NCBI GenBank assembly: GCA_030374765.1
Contig: JARGXX010000031.1
Location: 124,001-188,000 of the forward strand
Length of the DNA stretch: 64,000 bases
DNA from: Agarophyton chilense
Lineage: Eukaryota > Rhodophyta > Florideophyceae > Gracilariales > Gracilariaceae
Direction: 5' to 3'
Each line of letters begins with the position of its first letter. Position 1 is the stretch's first letter. The notes below the pieces were generated by a model, which was not told the DNA's origin, did no database searches, and worked only from the letters and a program-made list of their open reading frames with translations. Both the position numbers and the translations under genes were made by a program. Below, piece after piece: positions 1 to 9,816 of this stretch.

Positions 1-491
1 ACCGTTTGCTCTGGACACACGTGGACACATTGTGGCCTCTCCCTCAAGCGCGTGCCCCGCGCAGCACAGCGAGATACCGGTGCAGAAAAGCGGCACTTAT
101 CGCGGCACGCATTGTGTGCACCAGCGTCGTTTTCACTGTATACTTCACCAATCATGACGGTTTAACGTTCGCCGCGTGGGTAATCGTTGCTTGCCGTTGA
201 GCAACGAAACAACTTATCACCATCAGACTCTGCGCACGCAAGCGCGAGCCGATGCGCCGCGCGTCTTGCTGTTCCCGTGACCTACCCTGCCATGCACCTC
301 CGCTCGGCGGGGTCGGCAGCCCGCACTACATAGTTTGCGTAGCAGCGTGTCGCATACGCCGTAATTCGCGAGATCGGCCCGTTACGCTTGTCCTTCCCTT
401 CTTAAACGCCCTCTCTCTCCCTTCTTCACCTTTCTTCCTCCTCGCTCACAGTTCCCTAGCCTGGTCCCGAGTTCCCTCTCCCCCGTGAGCT
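1..491. other. Upstream region, no gene seen
   Basis: No convincing coding frame. The last 100 bases before the ATG at 492 are very pyrimidine-rich (C/T runs with 'ctctctc' and 'ttcttcc'), which fits a transcript leader for the secreted protein that follows. No clear TATA box was found. Confidence 0.4.
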
Positions 492-2321
492 ATGAATGCT
501 CGACTCTCTTTTCTCCTTGCTCTCTTTCTCCCCGTCGTGCTGTGCTTTCCAGCCCGTCCCTTTTCAAATGTGCTGCACCCTACTCACATTCACCAGATCT
601 TTCTCCGGCTCAAGGCCCGTCGCGTCCGTCTTGCTACCGTTCGCTTCGCCGCTGCCCACCTTCTGAGAGGGGAACAACTTCAAGTCGTCGATCGTGTAGG
701 TTTGGCTTTCGAGCCTTGCGTTGCATCCACAGACTGTCTTGGGGAGCGAACCTGTTCCCAGCTTGCGGGCTCCGTCTCCGGTGCCGTCGGGCTCGTTGAC
801 TGTGCAGGCGGCCTTTGTTTCTGTTCTGACACCGATGGCTGCTCTTCTACAGCAGATTGTCTAGAGGGAGAGACATGTGCCCCCGGCGGAACTTGTGTAT
901 CCAACTCATTTGTACCAGGAGCCTCTCCGCCCAACGAAGCAGATCCTTCTCTTGGGCTCAATCTGGATCCCTGCAAATCAATCTCCGACTGCCAGAACCC
1001 TCGCAACTGTGTGCAGTATGTCGAAGGTGTGTTCGGACAATGTAGTGGGGCCAACTGCTTCTGTGTCAGACCGGATCCCAGTTGCACCTCTCCTTCTGAG
1101 TGTTCACAGGGAGAGTCATGCACACAGAGAGAGGGCGCAAATAATGCTATTTGCATCTCAGAGTCTGCCATTGTATCTGGCGATGCCATGGAAGAGGAAA
1201 TCGATGAGATTAAGGACTCCACTCCTGATCTCCCATCCATGACGGATATGCCCATCACTGAGCCTCTTGCTACCGCCATCGAAGAAACGGCTGCCCCGCT
1301 GCCTTCGCAAGCGTCGCCAGTTTTGCTTCCATCGCCATCTTCGATTCCATTGTCGGTTCCTCTCACTCCAAGTGACGAAGGTACGCCGGAAATATCTCCT
1401 CCGGAAGCTGGATCCTCTGTTGAGGAAGGAGCAGCCCCTGTCACTTCCACAGGCACCACAGATGGTATGGAAGGTGAACCGGCCACCGAGGGATCTCCTG
1501 TCGCTTCCACAGGCCCCACAGATGGTATGGAAGGTGAACCCGCAACCGAGGGATCTCCTGTCGCTTCCACAGGCCCCACAGATGGTATGGAAGGTGAACC
1601 CGCAACCGAGGGATCGCCGGTCGCTTCCACAGATACCACAGGTGTTTCTGAAGAGCCTACCGTAGTGGCTGAGACTGAGGAAACAAGTCAGCCTGAGCAG
1701 GTCGACAACGAGCCCACCGTCGTTTTACCAGGTGCGGACGGTGTTGTCGTGTCTCCTGATTCTGAACAAGGTGTAGAAGTTCTCCCGACGGACGATGCGG
1801 GCCCTCCTCAAACTGTACAACCGGCTATTATCGGAGACCCTGATGTTGTCTCGTCCCCGCCCCCTGAGGAGCTCGAGGGCATCGATCCTTCCGTCTCGCC
1901 TGAGGTTGGCGAACAAGATGACGAAGCCTCTGCCGACGGTTCATCTGCCGATGGTACATCTCCCGATGATTCATCTCCCGATGAAGCGGTCTGCATCGGA
2001 GAACATCATCTTGTTCATATACCGCGCGATCAGTTGCTGTACTCATCGAGCAGATTTGCTCGCGTGCTTTGTGATTCACAGAACAGCTGTGCGACACCGG
2101 GTCACATTGTCATGGTTAGTGGAAAGCCAATGATGATGAGAAGTTACTGTGCCAAGACTACATGTGCACCTAGAATCATGAAGGTGAACAGTCCTCGCTA
2201 TAAACGCGCCGCTCGAGTCGATTCTCATACCGATGGTCTTATCTTCACTGCATTTGCAGCAAGGTATGAGAGCACTGCAGAAGAACATTTGTTGCGCACA
2301 TTTGTACACATTGGATTATAA
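492..2321 (+). CDS. Secreted Cys-rich protein with 20-residue tandem repeats
   Basis: Predicted extracellular or cell-wall protein of 609 aa. The ATG at 492 directly opens a hydrophobic signal peptide (about residues 1-20). Two similar Cys-rich modules follow (about C76-C135 and C161-C221), each with repeated 'C-x5-C' and 'CFC' patterns like small disulfide domains. Residues about 230-500 are Pro/Ser/Thr/Glu-rich and include three tandem 20-residue repeats (unit core TDGMEGEPATEGSPVAST), encoded by exact 60-bp DNA units, then short SADG/SPDD repeats. The last 110 residues form a compact, non-repetitive domain with several Cys and the motifs 'SCATPGH', 'MMMRSYC' and 'VNSPR'. I do not recognise this domain. 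The stretch looks like an O-glycosylated stalk between a Cys-rich head and a C-terminal domain. Function is unknown; a matrix role is inference. Confidence 0.85.
   Translation: MNARLSFLLALFLPVVLCFPARPFSNVLHPTHIHQIFLRLKARRVRLATVRFAAAHLLRGEQLQVVDRVGLAFEPCVASTDCLGERTCSQLAGSVSGAVGLVDCAGGLCFCSDTDGCSSTADCLEGETCAPGGTCVSNSFVPGASPPNEADPSLGLNLDPCKSISDCQNPRNCVQYVEGVFGQCSGANCFCVRPDPSCTSPSECSQGESCTQREGANNAICISESAIVSGDAMEEEIDEIKDSTPDLPSMTDMPITEPLATAIEETAAPLPSQASPVLLPSPSSIPLSVPLTPSDEGTPEISPPEAGSSVEEGAAPVTSTGTTDGMEGEPATEGSPVASTGPTDGMEGEPATEGSPVASTGPTDGMEGEPATEGSPVASTDTTGVSEEPTVVAETEETSQPEQVDNEPTVVLPGADGVVVSPDSEQGVEVLPTDDAGPPQTVQPAIIGDPDVVSSPPPEELEGIDPSVSPEVGEQDDEASADGSSADGTSPDDSSPDEAVCIGEHHLVHIPRDQLLYSSSRFARVLCDSQNSCATPGHIVMVSGKPMMMRSYCAKTTCAPRIMKVNSPRYKRAARVDSHTDGLIFTAFAARYESTAEEHLLRTFVHIGL
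1441..1632 (+). repeat. 60-bp tandem repeat, about 3.2 copies
   Basis: Units begin at 1441, 1501 and 1561, with a partial fourth at 1621. They differ at only a few positions, are in frame, and encode 20-residue repeats of the secreted protein. The near-identity suggests recent unit duplication. Confidence 0.95.
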
Positions 2322-2564
2322 GTCTCCGTCGGACTTGCTCATCTTTCTTTGGATAGGAGAGGGTTCTTGTTCGTCGCGCTCGCGCTGTGGCCTATTGCTT
2401 GTTTTTCTCTATCGTACTGTTCAATTGGTTAGATCTTGTGTTGTCTATTTCTCTTTCATGCAAACTGATTGGGAATCTGTTTCTACAACTATTTTTTGCT
2501 TTTCGGAAGTGTGATGGTCATCATGGTGTTATGCATGGATATGGGTTGGGTACTCTAGAAGACT

Positions 2565-2570
2565 AATAAA
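2565..2570 (+). terminator. Poly(A) signal AATAAA
   Basis: A canonical AATAAA lies about 245 bases after the stop of the secreted Cys-rich protein, with T-rich sequence after it. It is the first good signal downstream of that gene. Confidence 0.45.
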
Positions 2571-2856
2571 CTTATTATTGCTCTCATGTACTTTTTCGCA
2601 TAGCTTGTCCTCTCGAGTCGTAAGTATACTCAAAAGTGTGGCGGTGCACAACTAATGCGCCTCTGATGGGTGGTTGGCGTCGGTGTGAGCGGCCAAAAGC
2701 GGGAGAAGGGTCCCTGTCAAACTACCACACAACCGAGCTTCTTACTCTACAAACACCGACGGTCCTACGCACGTGTGCAATCACATGCTAATATAATGAG
2801 GAGAAAAGGAAAAAGACTGCCGTTATGTTACAGAGCGTCGGTATCGCAGCGCACTG

Positions 2857-3768
2857 TCAAGTTTCCTTAACAAAAACAGCAGCCTTCAAAAGACTCCTCT
2901 CGTTCTTTTCGTTTGCGAGTTCCATAAGCCTCTGATAAGTTGTATCCTTGCCTACTTGTAAACTGTCCAACAAGGCATGTTCGTCTTGTGAAGCTTGGTG
3001 TATGTTACCGCTGACATATGTGGTATTGCAGCCGAATGCGTGCAACAGCTTGCGCAGATCTTGGTCAAGAGAGTGCACGCGAATGACGTAGTCCGGAATA
3101 AGCGGGTCGTACACATGCAATGGGTGTTTGTGATTATCTACATATGGATAGGCTCTCAAAAACTGCAACTGTCGATCACTGCGACTGGCAATGTTGAATG
3201 CTTTTTTCATCTGTTGTTCAGAGAGAGAAGCATTGCCATGCCCGCCCGCAACAGTGTATTTGACGGCACTCCATAGACGACGCTTCATAGGGGCGCACGA
3301 AGATATATATAGGATCATGTGACAGTTGTAGCGTAATAGCTTGACGGAGGTTGCATTGAGATATAAATGGCGGGAAAGAATGGCCTTTCGGTGGGCTGGG
3401 AGCGCCAGCATGTGAGAGACCAGCGCCGTACGGGCTTCCAGAGAGGGCTGTTGAGGTTGTGAGTAGCCGTACTTGCGCAGACATGAATGCAAGGCTGTTC
3501 CTATCGTGGTGGAGGCGGTTCTTGGGGGGCGGTCATAGAGAATGCATTGCGTTGGAGTTTTAGAATGCACAATGGGTTGAGAGCGTGATTTTGGTTTTGA
3601 AATGCGTCCGCGAGAAATACTGATGAGCTCGATGAAAGAGTAGGTTGCGGCACGATTGCGGAATACTAAGAGGAGAATGGTGACGGTGAGAGTGACGGCA
3701 AAGTAAACCGGAGCTTTTGGTACTTTTTGGGCGCGGCGCCATGCGAGGGATGGAGAAGGGCGGGACAT
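2857..3768 (-). CDS. Golgi type II membrane protein, sulfotransferase-like
   Basis: 303 aa. The chosen ATG (3768) gives a short basic N-terminus and one membrane anchor (about residues 20-37), the type II layout of Golgi sulfotransferases. The ORF extends further upstream but only through low-complexity sequence. Residues 76-91 (ILYDRPPRTASTTIG) resemble the 5'-phosphosulfate-binding loop of PAPS-dependent carbohydrate sulfotransferases, with Arg in the place often held by Lys. About 60 residues on, 'SSCAPMKRRLWSAVKY' resembles the 3'-phosphate-binding R-x-x-S segment. If so, it would transfer sulfate from PAPS to a glycan in the Golgi, plausible for an alga with sulfated wall galactans. Family-level homology is by eye only. 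It is divergent from the gene at 4898. Confidence 0.7.
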   Translation of the reverse strand: MSRPSPSLAWRRAQKVPKAPVYFAVTLTVTILLLVFRNRAATYSFIELISISRGRISKPKSRSQPIVHSKTPTQCILYDRPPRTASTTIGTALHSCLRKYGYSQPQQPSLEARTALVSHMLALPAHRKAILSRHLYLNATSVKLLRYNCHMILYISSCAPMKRRLWSAVKYTVAGGHGNASLSEQQMKKAFNIASRSDRQLQFLRAYPYVDNHKHPLHVYDPLIPDYVIRVHSLDQDLRKLLHAFGCNTTYVSGNIHQASQDEHALLDSLQVGKDTTYQRLMELANEKNERSLLKAAVFVKET

Positions 3769-4205
3769 GCACGAAGGATGATAAAAAAGTGGCGGGAGGA
3801 AGGGTGAGAAGGTTGAGAGAGACTTTTGCGGAGCAGTGCTGCGTGTTTCACAGACGGCATGGTGTTGAAGGGGGGTGGTGAAGTGGCGGGGTTTTGTGTG
3901 GACTTGGGTGGTTGGCCTGTTGGTGGTGGAACAGACAGAGGTGTTTCCCGCGTGGCCGCATTGCAAGTGGGTGGTGATTGGGGTGATTTTCGAAATGGAG
4001 CGGGGCACGAGTGCTGCGGTCTTGACTCTTGAACGTTGGTGGACTCTCTTGAGGTTGGGGGGGATTGGTGGGAGTGTGGAAGGAGTACATTGGCTTTGCT
4101 GTGTTGAGTTGGTTCGTTGTGTACCTTTGTGTGTTGTGACATGTTGACACGGTGGCAGAAGCTCCCCGGCATATAACAATAATGACATAATGCCGCGCAA
4201 GTGAG

Positions 4206-4255
4206 CAATTGAGCAATTGAGCAACTGGCCAATTGAGAGCAATTGGGAGCAATTG
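4206..4255. repeat. Cluster of five CAATTG motifs
   Basis: CAATTG occurs at 4206, 4214, 4230, 4240 and 4250, mostly within degenerate 'gagcaattg' units. The cluster sits between the divergent starts at 3768 and 4898. It could be a transcription-factor array or simply a decayed minisatellite. Confidence 0.8.
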
Positions 4256-4897
4256 AACACAAGGCGCACTGACGGCACCGAAAAGAAGAAGAAGCGCGGC
4301 GGCGCCGGACGCGGGCCACGTCGCGTGCAGCCGCCGCCTCAGCGCGCGTCAGCCGCCACCTGGAGCAGCAGCAGCACGCGCACAGAACACGTGCAGCGCA
4401 CGCGCGCGCCACGTTGCGTCGAGTCACCAAAAAAATCGCCACACGCTGCGCCGCGCGCGCGCGCGTGCATGCACACGCTCCCAGGGGGGTGGGCATATTG
4501 GATGGGATTGATGTGCGCCCCCGCGCCATTTTCACCAGCGCGTGCGTCGAGTGGTGCAACACTGAGCGCCTTCGATCGCGCGCCACGTTCCGCTTTCTTG
4601 CGCGTGCTGCTTGCCACCTTTCTTCACCGCGCTCGCCTGACAGCCGTCTATGGCACCGCTTCTTCGTGGCGCGGCGCGTGTGCGCGCGTGTGCGCGTGTG
4701 TGTACGCGCGCCCTTGTTCGTGCCGTCGCGCCGTGCACCGTCGCGCCGCCAGTTTAAGCGCATTGCGTCGTGCTGTCTGTTGTTGCTGCTGCGTTCACCA
4801 TGTCGCTTCTCGCCGCGTAGCTACTGCCCTCGCTCCTTCCCCCTTCCCCAGTCTGCTTCGTCTGTGTTCCGACTGCGTCATCCATCCCCTCCCTCCA

Positions 4898-6688
4898 ATG
4901 CAGGCCCCGCCGCTCTTCGAGTTCCTCCCCGGTGCCCGCCGGGGGAGCGCTGACTCCGAGCAGTCCTTCGAGACCGCCGCTTCCTCGCGCCGCTCCTTCC
5001 GCACTCACCCGCACCCCGATCCCGTTCTAATGGCCCGTCTCAAAGCCCTCAACTTCAGTTCCGCCCCAAAGCGCACCCCCACCAACCACCCCAACCTCAA
5101 TTCGCCCGTCTATCCGCTCTCGCCCTGTTCACCCTCCCTGCCTCGTCGCTTCAGCTCGTGCCATGCTTCTACCACCTCCACTGCCGAAAAGCCCACCGCC
5201 CCCGCTCCATCGAAAGCCTCCATGCACCACCTCCCGCCGCTCAGCCCGCTTTCATCCATGTACGACCCCAATTCCACTTCTGCCTCGGGCTCTGAGGAAG
5301 ATGCCTCGTCCTCCACCTCTTCCGACTCGGCCCCGGCCTCGCTCGTACACACCCGCTCCATGTGCGACCATCGCTTGCGACCGTCTTTGCTTCATCGCCA
5401 AGCCATCAATGCACCCGCCCCAGCCTCGCCAGTCCACAACCCCCACCCCCAAGCTCCGTTTCGCAAGGCCCTGTCTCAGCGACACCCTGCTTCAGCTGAT
5501 CTGCCTGCTGCGCTGCGCCACCGCTTCTCGCTGGATCACGCCTCCATTGCCGCTGCGCCCCCCGTCACTCCGCTTCGAAACCCCTACGACAGCTTCTCAT
5601 CCAACTTTGACATACCGCGAGGCAAAGTGCAGCATCTGCCGTCCAAGCCCCGCCCCTCCACCCCGTCCCGCCTTCCTCGCTCCAAGGTGTTCATCCGCCA
5701 GAATTCCACGCGCTCCTCCGTCGTGGATGCCGCCGCTGTCAGGCATGTGCCCGCTGCGCCGGGGCACCACCCCGTCGAGCCGCAATTAGTGCCGCGCCAT
5801 GTGCCGCTCACGCCGTCGCAGCACTTCGCAATGGCGTGCGAGCAGCAGCAACGCCAGCTGCAGCTGCAGCACTCCGAGCACAACAACTCGCTGCTGCCGG
5901 TGGGCCAGTTCTCCGCGCAGATCACCAACGTGGCCGAGGATCAAATGTACTTTTCCGATGAGGACGAGTTCGACTCTCAGCTGTTGGACACCGCCAAGTC
6001 GCCTCTGGCGCACAACTCACCGAGCGACGCACTGTCTACAAAGGTGCGCCGCGCCGTCAGCGCGCTGCGCAGCATCTCGTTCCAGTCCAATCAGGTAGAA
6101 GACTTCGACACCGCGTGGGGCCAGACGCTCTCCGTCTCGCAGGAGAAGCAAAATCCCTCGCTCGCCAGCGTGGCGTCTGCCAAGTGGCGTCGCGCGCGCA
6201 ACAAGCCCGTCAACCGCGCCACAAGGAAGCAATTTGAATGCTACAGTGAAAACGACGCGGGGAGTGAGCGTTCCAGCAGTTCCAACGTTTCGCAGGTCAG
6301 GGATCGATCCATGAATGCACCCAACAACATCCGCGGCTTTGCCGCCATGAGAATGCGCGCCAACTTCGGCGGGCCGCACAAACGCTCCCTGTGGGCCGGA
6401 TCGCGAAGGGACAGACAACAGCCGCACGCAGTGGCCGCGCAGCTGCTCGTGTCCGGCGGCGGGCAGGGGTTTCTGGCGGCGTCCACGGAGTTGGCTGAAC
6501 AGAGGCAAGCGCTGGCTACTGTGGCGCCGGCTGACGCTATGGACGGCAGGAACTCAATGCAGAAGGGCCCGGTGGACAAGTATGTGGAGTTCATTCACGC
6601 GTCGGCGCAGCGCGAGACGAAGGGCAGATTTGGTCCGCGAAACTTCCCGAGTCGTGTGCTCAGGCTGTTCAGAAGAAAATGGAACTAG
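4898..6688 (+). CDS. Long, mostly disordered protein of unknown function
   Basis: 596 aa from the ATG at 4898. The frame is open upstream to 4217, but that part is GC-biased low-complexity sequence with no good start. The first 350 residues are rich in Pro, Ser and His, with scattered 'TPLRNPY' and 'PLTP' type Ser/Thr-Pro sites that could be phosphorylated. Better-ordered segments are an acidic patch 'MYFSDEDEFDSQLLD', an amphipathic stretch 'KVRRAVSALRSISF', and a basic C-terminus 'SRVLRLFRRKWN'. There is no signal peptide or membrane segment. I recognise no domain. The long uninterrupted frame, ending just before the convergent neighbour (160 bp between stops), supports it as a real gene. 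Confidence 0.7.
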   Translation: MQAPPLFEFLPGARRGSADSEQSFETAASSRRSFRTHPHPDPVLMARLKALNFSSAPKRTPTNHPNLNSPVYPLSPCSPSLPRRFSSCHASTTSTAEKPTAPAPSKASMHHLPPLSPLSSMYDPNSTSASGSEEDASSSTSSDSAPASLVHTRSMCDHRLRPSLLHRQAINAPAPASPVHNPHPQAPFRKALSQRHPASADLPAALRHRFSLDHASIAAAPPVTPLRNPYDSFSSNFDIPRGKVQHLPSKPRPSTPSRLPRSKVFIRQNSTRSSVVDAAAVRHVPAAPGHHPVEPQLVPRHVPLTPSQHFAMACEQQQRQLQLQHSEHNNSLLPVGQFSAQITNVAEDQMYFSDEDEFDSQLLDTAKSPLAHNSPSDALSTKVRRAVSALRSISFQSNQVEDFDTAWGQTLSVSQEKQNPSLASVASAKWRRARNKPVNRATRKQFECYSENDAGSERSSSSNVSQVRDRSMNAPNNIRGFAAMRMRANFGGPHKRSLWAGSRRDRQQPHAVAAQLLVSGGGQGFLAASTELAEQRQALATVAPADAMDGRNSMQKGPVDKYVEFIHASAQRETKGRFGPRNFPSRVLRLFRRKWN

Positions 6689-6848
6689 AAGCATTTTTTA
6701 TGTGAAGTGAGAGGGAGTGGATCACCCCTATTGAAAAGGAGAAATCTGTCTTGCAAACATCTGTCTCGAGGGCATATCAGTGTCGTTGTATAGGACGCGA
6801 ACGCGTTGTCAACAATTTTATTATGTGATATCTATGTCTACCATCGTA

Positions 6849-7840
6849 CTATTTGTGCTGCACAAACCGGAATTCGCATCTCTTCTGCTCGGTGTCAGCC
6901 TCGGTGTGATTAGCTAATGTTTTGTCTAGCGTGAAGGAGATCCCGTGACTGCGCGTTGTGATCGGGGAGTATATGGCTCTGTCCAACGCGCAGAATATGC
7001 TGGTGAGTTGCGGGACGCCTTCGCTGCGGCACAGTTCGTTGTAGTAGCAAGTTTCTGTAAATGTTTTCATATTTCCAAAACAAAGCAACAAACTCCTTTT
7101 GTTAGCCACTAAGTGGTACGTACGCTCGCAACTTGGCACTTATGCCGGGCCGTCTTTGGAAAGCAAAGGTGTATGCATAACTTACTCACGAAAAGGGAGT
7201 GGTGCTGTTGTCCGTCTACAACGTCATCCTGCTTCGACGTCTCGAATGTCGCCCCAAAGTCTCTGATCATGTTGTCCGTCATGCGTCGCACCGCTGCCAT
7301 TCGGTCCATGGAGAACCACAGCGCGGCGCGAGCTATCCAAAAGTCCGGTTTCGTCCTGGCCTGCATCTCAACTTGTTTTTGATGCTCGGCGGCAGAGCTC
7401 GATTCCATCAACGTCTCGGCCCCAAAACCACACCTGATGATGTTCGACAATCGCATTTCGTTCTTTATGCGCGGCCCCAAAACTCGGTGCGTCGCTATCG
7501 CAAGAGCTGTCGTGTGTAGATGCACAGCGGCGCGGTCGTCTGTGACAGTGCCAACGTGTTTTTCACAAACTCGTCGAGTCGTGTCCTCTATCTGGTCCAC
7601 CAGCTGTTTCACGTCTTGCTCAAGTTCTGGCTGTTTCACCAGCGGAAGAGTGCGAAAGTACACAAATCGTGTTGCGCGGTTCGACGCCATGTTCATGATT
7701 TGTTCCGGCGATGTACGAAACTGTTCATGCTTCTGCGTCAACAACCGTCGAAACGTCTGTGTACTCTTGGTGTACGACCTGTGCCTTACGTACATCCCGC
7801 GCACCATTTGAGAATGACGCATCCACGATCTGAGGTTCAT
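6849..7840 (-). CDS. ATC-hydrolase-like protein (two exons)
   Basis: CDS is complement(join(6849..7054,7186..7840)), 286 aa. The second exon contains 'CYYNELCRSEGVPQLTSIF' followed by 'CALDRAIY', the conserved C-terminal signature of L-2-amino-thiazoline-4-carboxylic acid hydrolase-like proteins. Exon 1 supplies the helical N-terminal part ('VLGPRIKNEM', 'RAALWFSMDRMAAV'). The reading frames join only if the intron (7055..7185, 131 nt) uses the donor GTAAGT; exon 1 then ends in phase 1 and gives '..SLFVKTCYYN..'. ATG 7840 is the first Met, with TATAAAG 39 bases upstream. The N-terminus is basic and could be an organelle-targeting peptide. In bacteria the family is tied to opening a thiazoline ring toward cysteine. 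Substrate here is unknown, and family assignment is by motif. Confidence 0.75.
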
Positions 7841-7878
7841 ATTGCACACTTGCTTCACTCTCACTGATTATAGCGGTG

Positions 7879-7885
7879 CTTTATA
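7879..7885 (-). promoter_or_regulatory. TATA box of ATC-hydrolase-like gene
   Basis: TATAAAG on the minus strand, 39 bases before the chosen ATG at 7840, leaves room for only a very short leader. The only earlier in-frame start is a GTG, so this supports the ATG. Confidence 0.5.
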
Positions 7886-8539
7886 CCGAGTACTTGTCAA
7901 CACGCGCAGTTTGATCTTGGGATGTGTGCGATCGATACCCACTTCGGTCGCGATAAACCGCTCTAGACGTAGAGGGGTAGAGGGTAAAAGTTGTCACGCA
8001 TGCGAACCAGAATACAGGCGCTTGTAGCGATGACCGTTGAAGTTGTCGTTCGCCTGTGTTCGAAGAGATGGCTTCGCGGTAGCAATGGTGCAATCGCGCG
8101 TGCTTTCCGTAGAATGCCGCCGAACTGGCGATTGAAGATTGGTAATCACCACGTTTCGCCTCGAGCTGGTCCAATTGTTTTTTTTGTAGCTGCCTGTGTG
8201 TGTATGCGTCCCCGCTCATTCATTTTCACCTTTCGCATTTGCTTGCTGCGCGTCAGGTCTGCAAAGTATCTCGGTTGCATGCAGTAGAGGGGATATACAG
8301 TAGATTGCCGGCTGCGGCATTGGCACTCCCATCCATATATCGCGCTCCCTACCCAACGATATCTACTGCACTTCTCCCGTACTTCATTATTCTTCTTTCT
8401 AAGCCAACAGCACGCGGTTCGGAGGGTGATGCATGGAATTTTGTTAACACGTGCGCTCTTCATTTCGCGGCATTCGAGCGTAAAACATTACAAAACACTT
8501 TGACAAGCAGTCAATTCAGCGAGCTAGAGTAGCAAGCTT
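7886..8539. other. Intergenic, nothing recognised
   Basis: Only short ORFs without recognisable domains or composition. Confidence 0.4.
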
Positions 8540-9240
8540 AGTGGGCGCCAGGGATGAAGGTTTACTGGAACTTTACACTACTACGGAATGCATCGTTCTC
8601 ATGAAATACTGGCAACAACTGTCAACACTCCCGCAACCGAACAAGTACGGCAAAGAAAGTACCATAACCGAGTATCTTGCGTCTCAGAGCATTCGCCCAG
8701 GGTCTACCAGAGCGAAACGCCCACAAGTACGCCTTTTGCAAAGCCTGGGTCCGAATATCTGGTCTCTGCCCACGTCAATAGACGCTCCAAAAGAGTACGA
8801 CAATACCAGTATACTGGTGTGGTACCTCACCTGAGCGGGGCTCAGGGCCTGTCAGAGGGAGACCGACTATCTTCACGCTTTATCCAAAGCCTAGCGCGTC
8901 TATCTGACCTTGTTTGCCGTTGCATGGTGTTGCAGTGTTGGTCCGATAAAGAAAAGGGAAAGTATCTGTGAAAAAACCACGAAACGGAAAGAGAGCAGAA
9001 AGTGTTAATCGGCGAATGATAGGCAGATGATGGTGGTGGGGCGACTTTGCGAGCGTAGGAATCGGACACCCCGTTGTCGTACCAACAATCGAAATGGTGA
9101 AGAGGAGTTTCGCTTGCGAGTGCAGACGATTGAGCATGCAGAGCATGCGAGAAGCGGTATTTATACTCCCCCCAAAACAAATGCGGGCTTCGGAAGTTGC
9201 TGACAATTAATTTGGTCATGATCACGTCAACATCAACGTG
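8540..9240 (+). repeat. Dispersed repeat, copy A
   Basis: Same-strand partner of 39678-40430. The core (8611 to about 8986) matches copy B at roughly 94% by eye. Similarity continues in patches to about 9240, including 'gggcgactttgcgagcgta' and 'gtatttatac'. It contains a perfect 7-bp hairpin at 8830-8846. On the minus strand GTATAAATAC (9166-9157) looks like a TATA box pointing into the core. There is no long ORF in either copy: an 80-residue frame is shared, but its substitutions are not clearly protein-like. It could be a solo LTR or another short mobile element. I could not find clean ends or a target duplication. Confidence 0.85.
8830..8846. other. Conserved hairpin in repeat copy A
   Basis: CCTGAGC-ggg-GCTCAGG: a perfect 7-bp stem with a 3-base loop. 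It is identical at 39974-39990 in copy B, although nearby bases differ. Confidence 0.75.
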
Positions 9241-9816
9241 ACAAATGTACTCTAGATGAATTACGAGGCAAACAAGTTAGTTTACGGGATGATCGCGCAA
9301 TGCTACATTGCGTCGTACCATGAATTGTGATGAGCTGCAGAATCGAGTCACAAGAAATTCTCCTTCATCCGTGTGAGGAAGTTTGGAATGTGTTTCAATT
9401 TCAAGTATCATGAGCTATTACAGGCTCACTCACGTCTCAGAAATTCTTCCTTTGATCCCTGCTTGCTAAATAAATAGTTCCTCATAAACCTCATTTAGGG
9501 TTTCAATTAGAGCGAGAGGAGAAAGAAATGCTTGCGTTAGTGTGTAAACAGATGAAGAAGCACGGAATATTGCAGGATGTTACCGTATCAACTTTCAACC
9601 ACTGTTGCTCAAGCCATGGGAAAACTTTTTTCTTTACTCTTGCACAATGATATATCCGCAGGATAGCCCTGATGTTAGCATATGCAATGGTTGAAAGAAT
9701 TCACATGCTTCGGAGCGGTCAGATATCATGTGTCAGATATGTTACAAGTTTACTGTGTTTGCAATCATGAACGCAAGACTTCGGTGCATAGAACCGAAAG
9801 AAAGCAGAAGTTGCAT
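9241..9816. other. Intergenic, nothing recognised
   Basis: AT-rich sequence downstream of RPT3 (which is on the minus strand). No ORF of note. Confidence 0.4.

Noticed and set aside
680-1639. Long minus-strand ORF (319 codons) opposite the secreted protein.
   Set aside because: It is the mirror of the tandem repeats and Ser/Pro-rich region. The plus frame has the signal peptide and Cys pattern.
3666-4763. 365-codon minus-strand ORF overlapping the sulfotransferase-like and disordered-protein genes.
   Set aside because: Arg/Ala/Pro-rich composition from GC bias, overlapping both better-supported genes.
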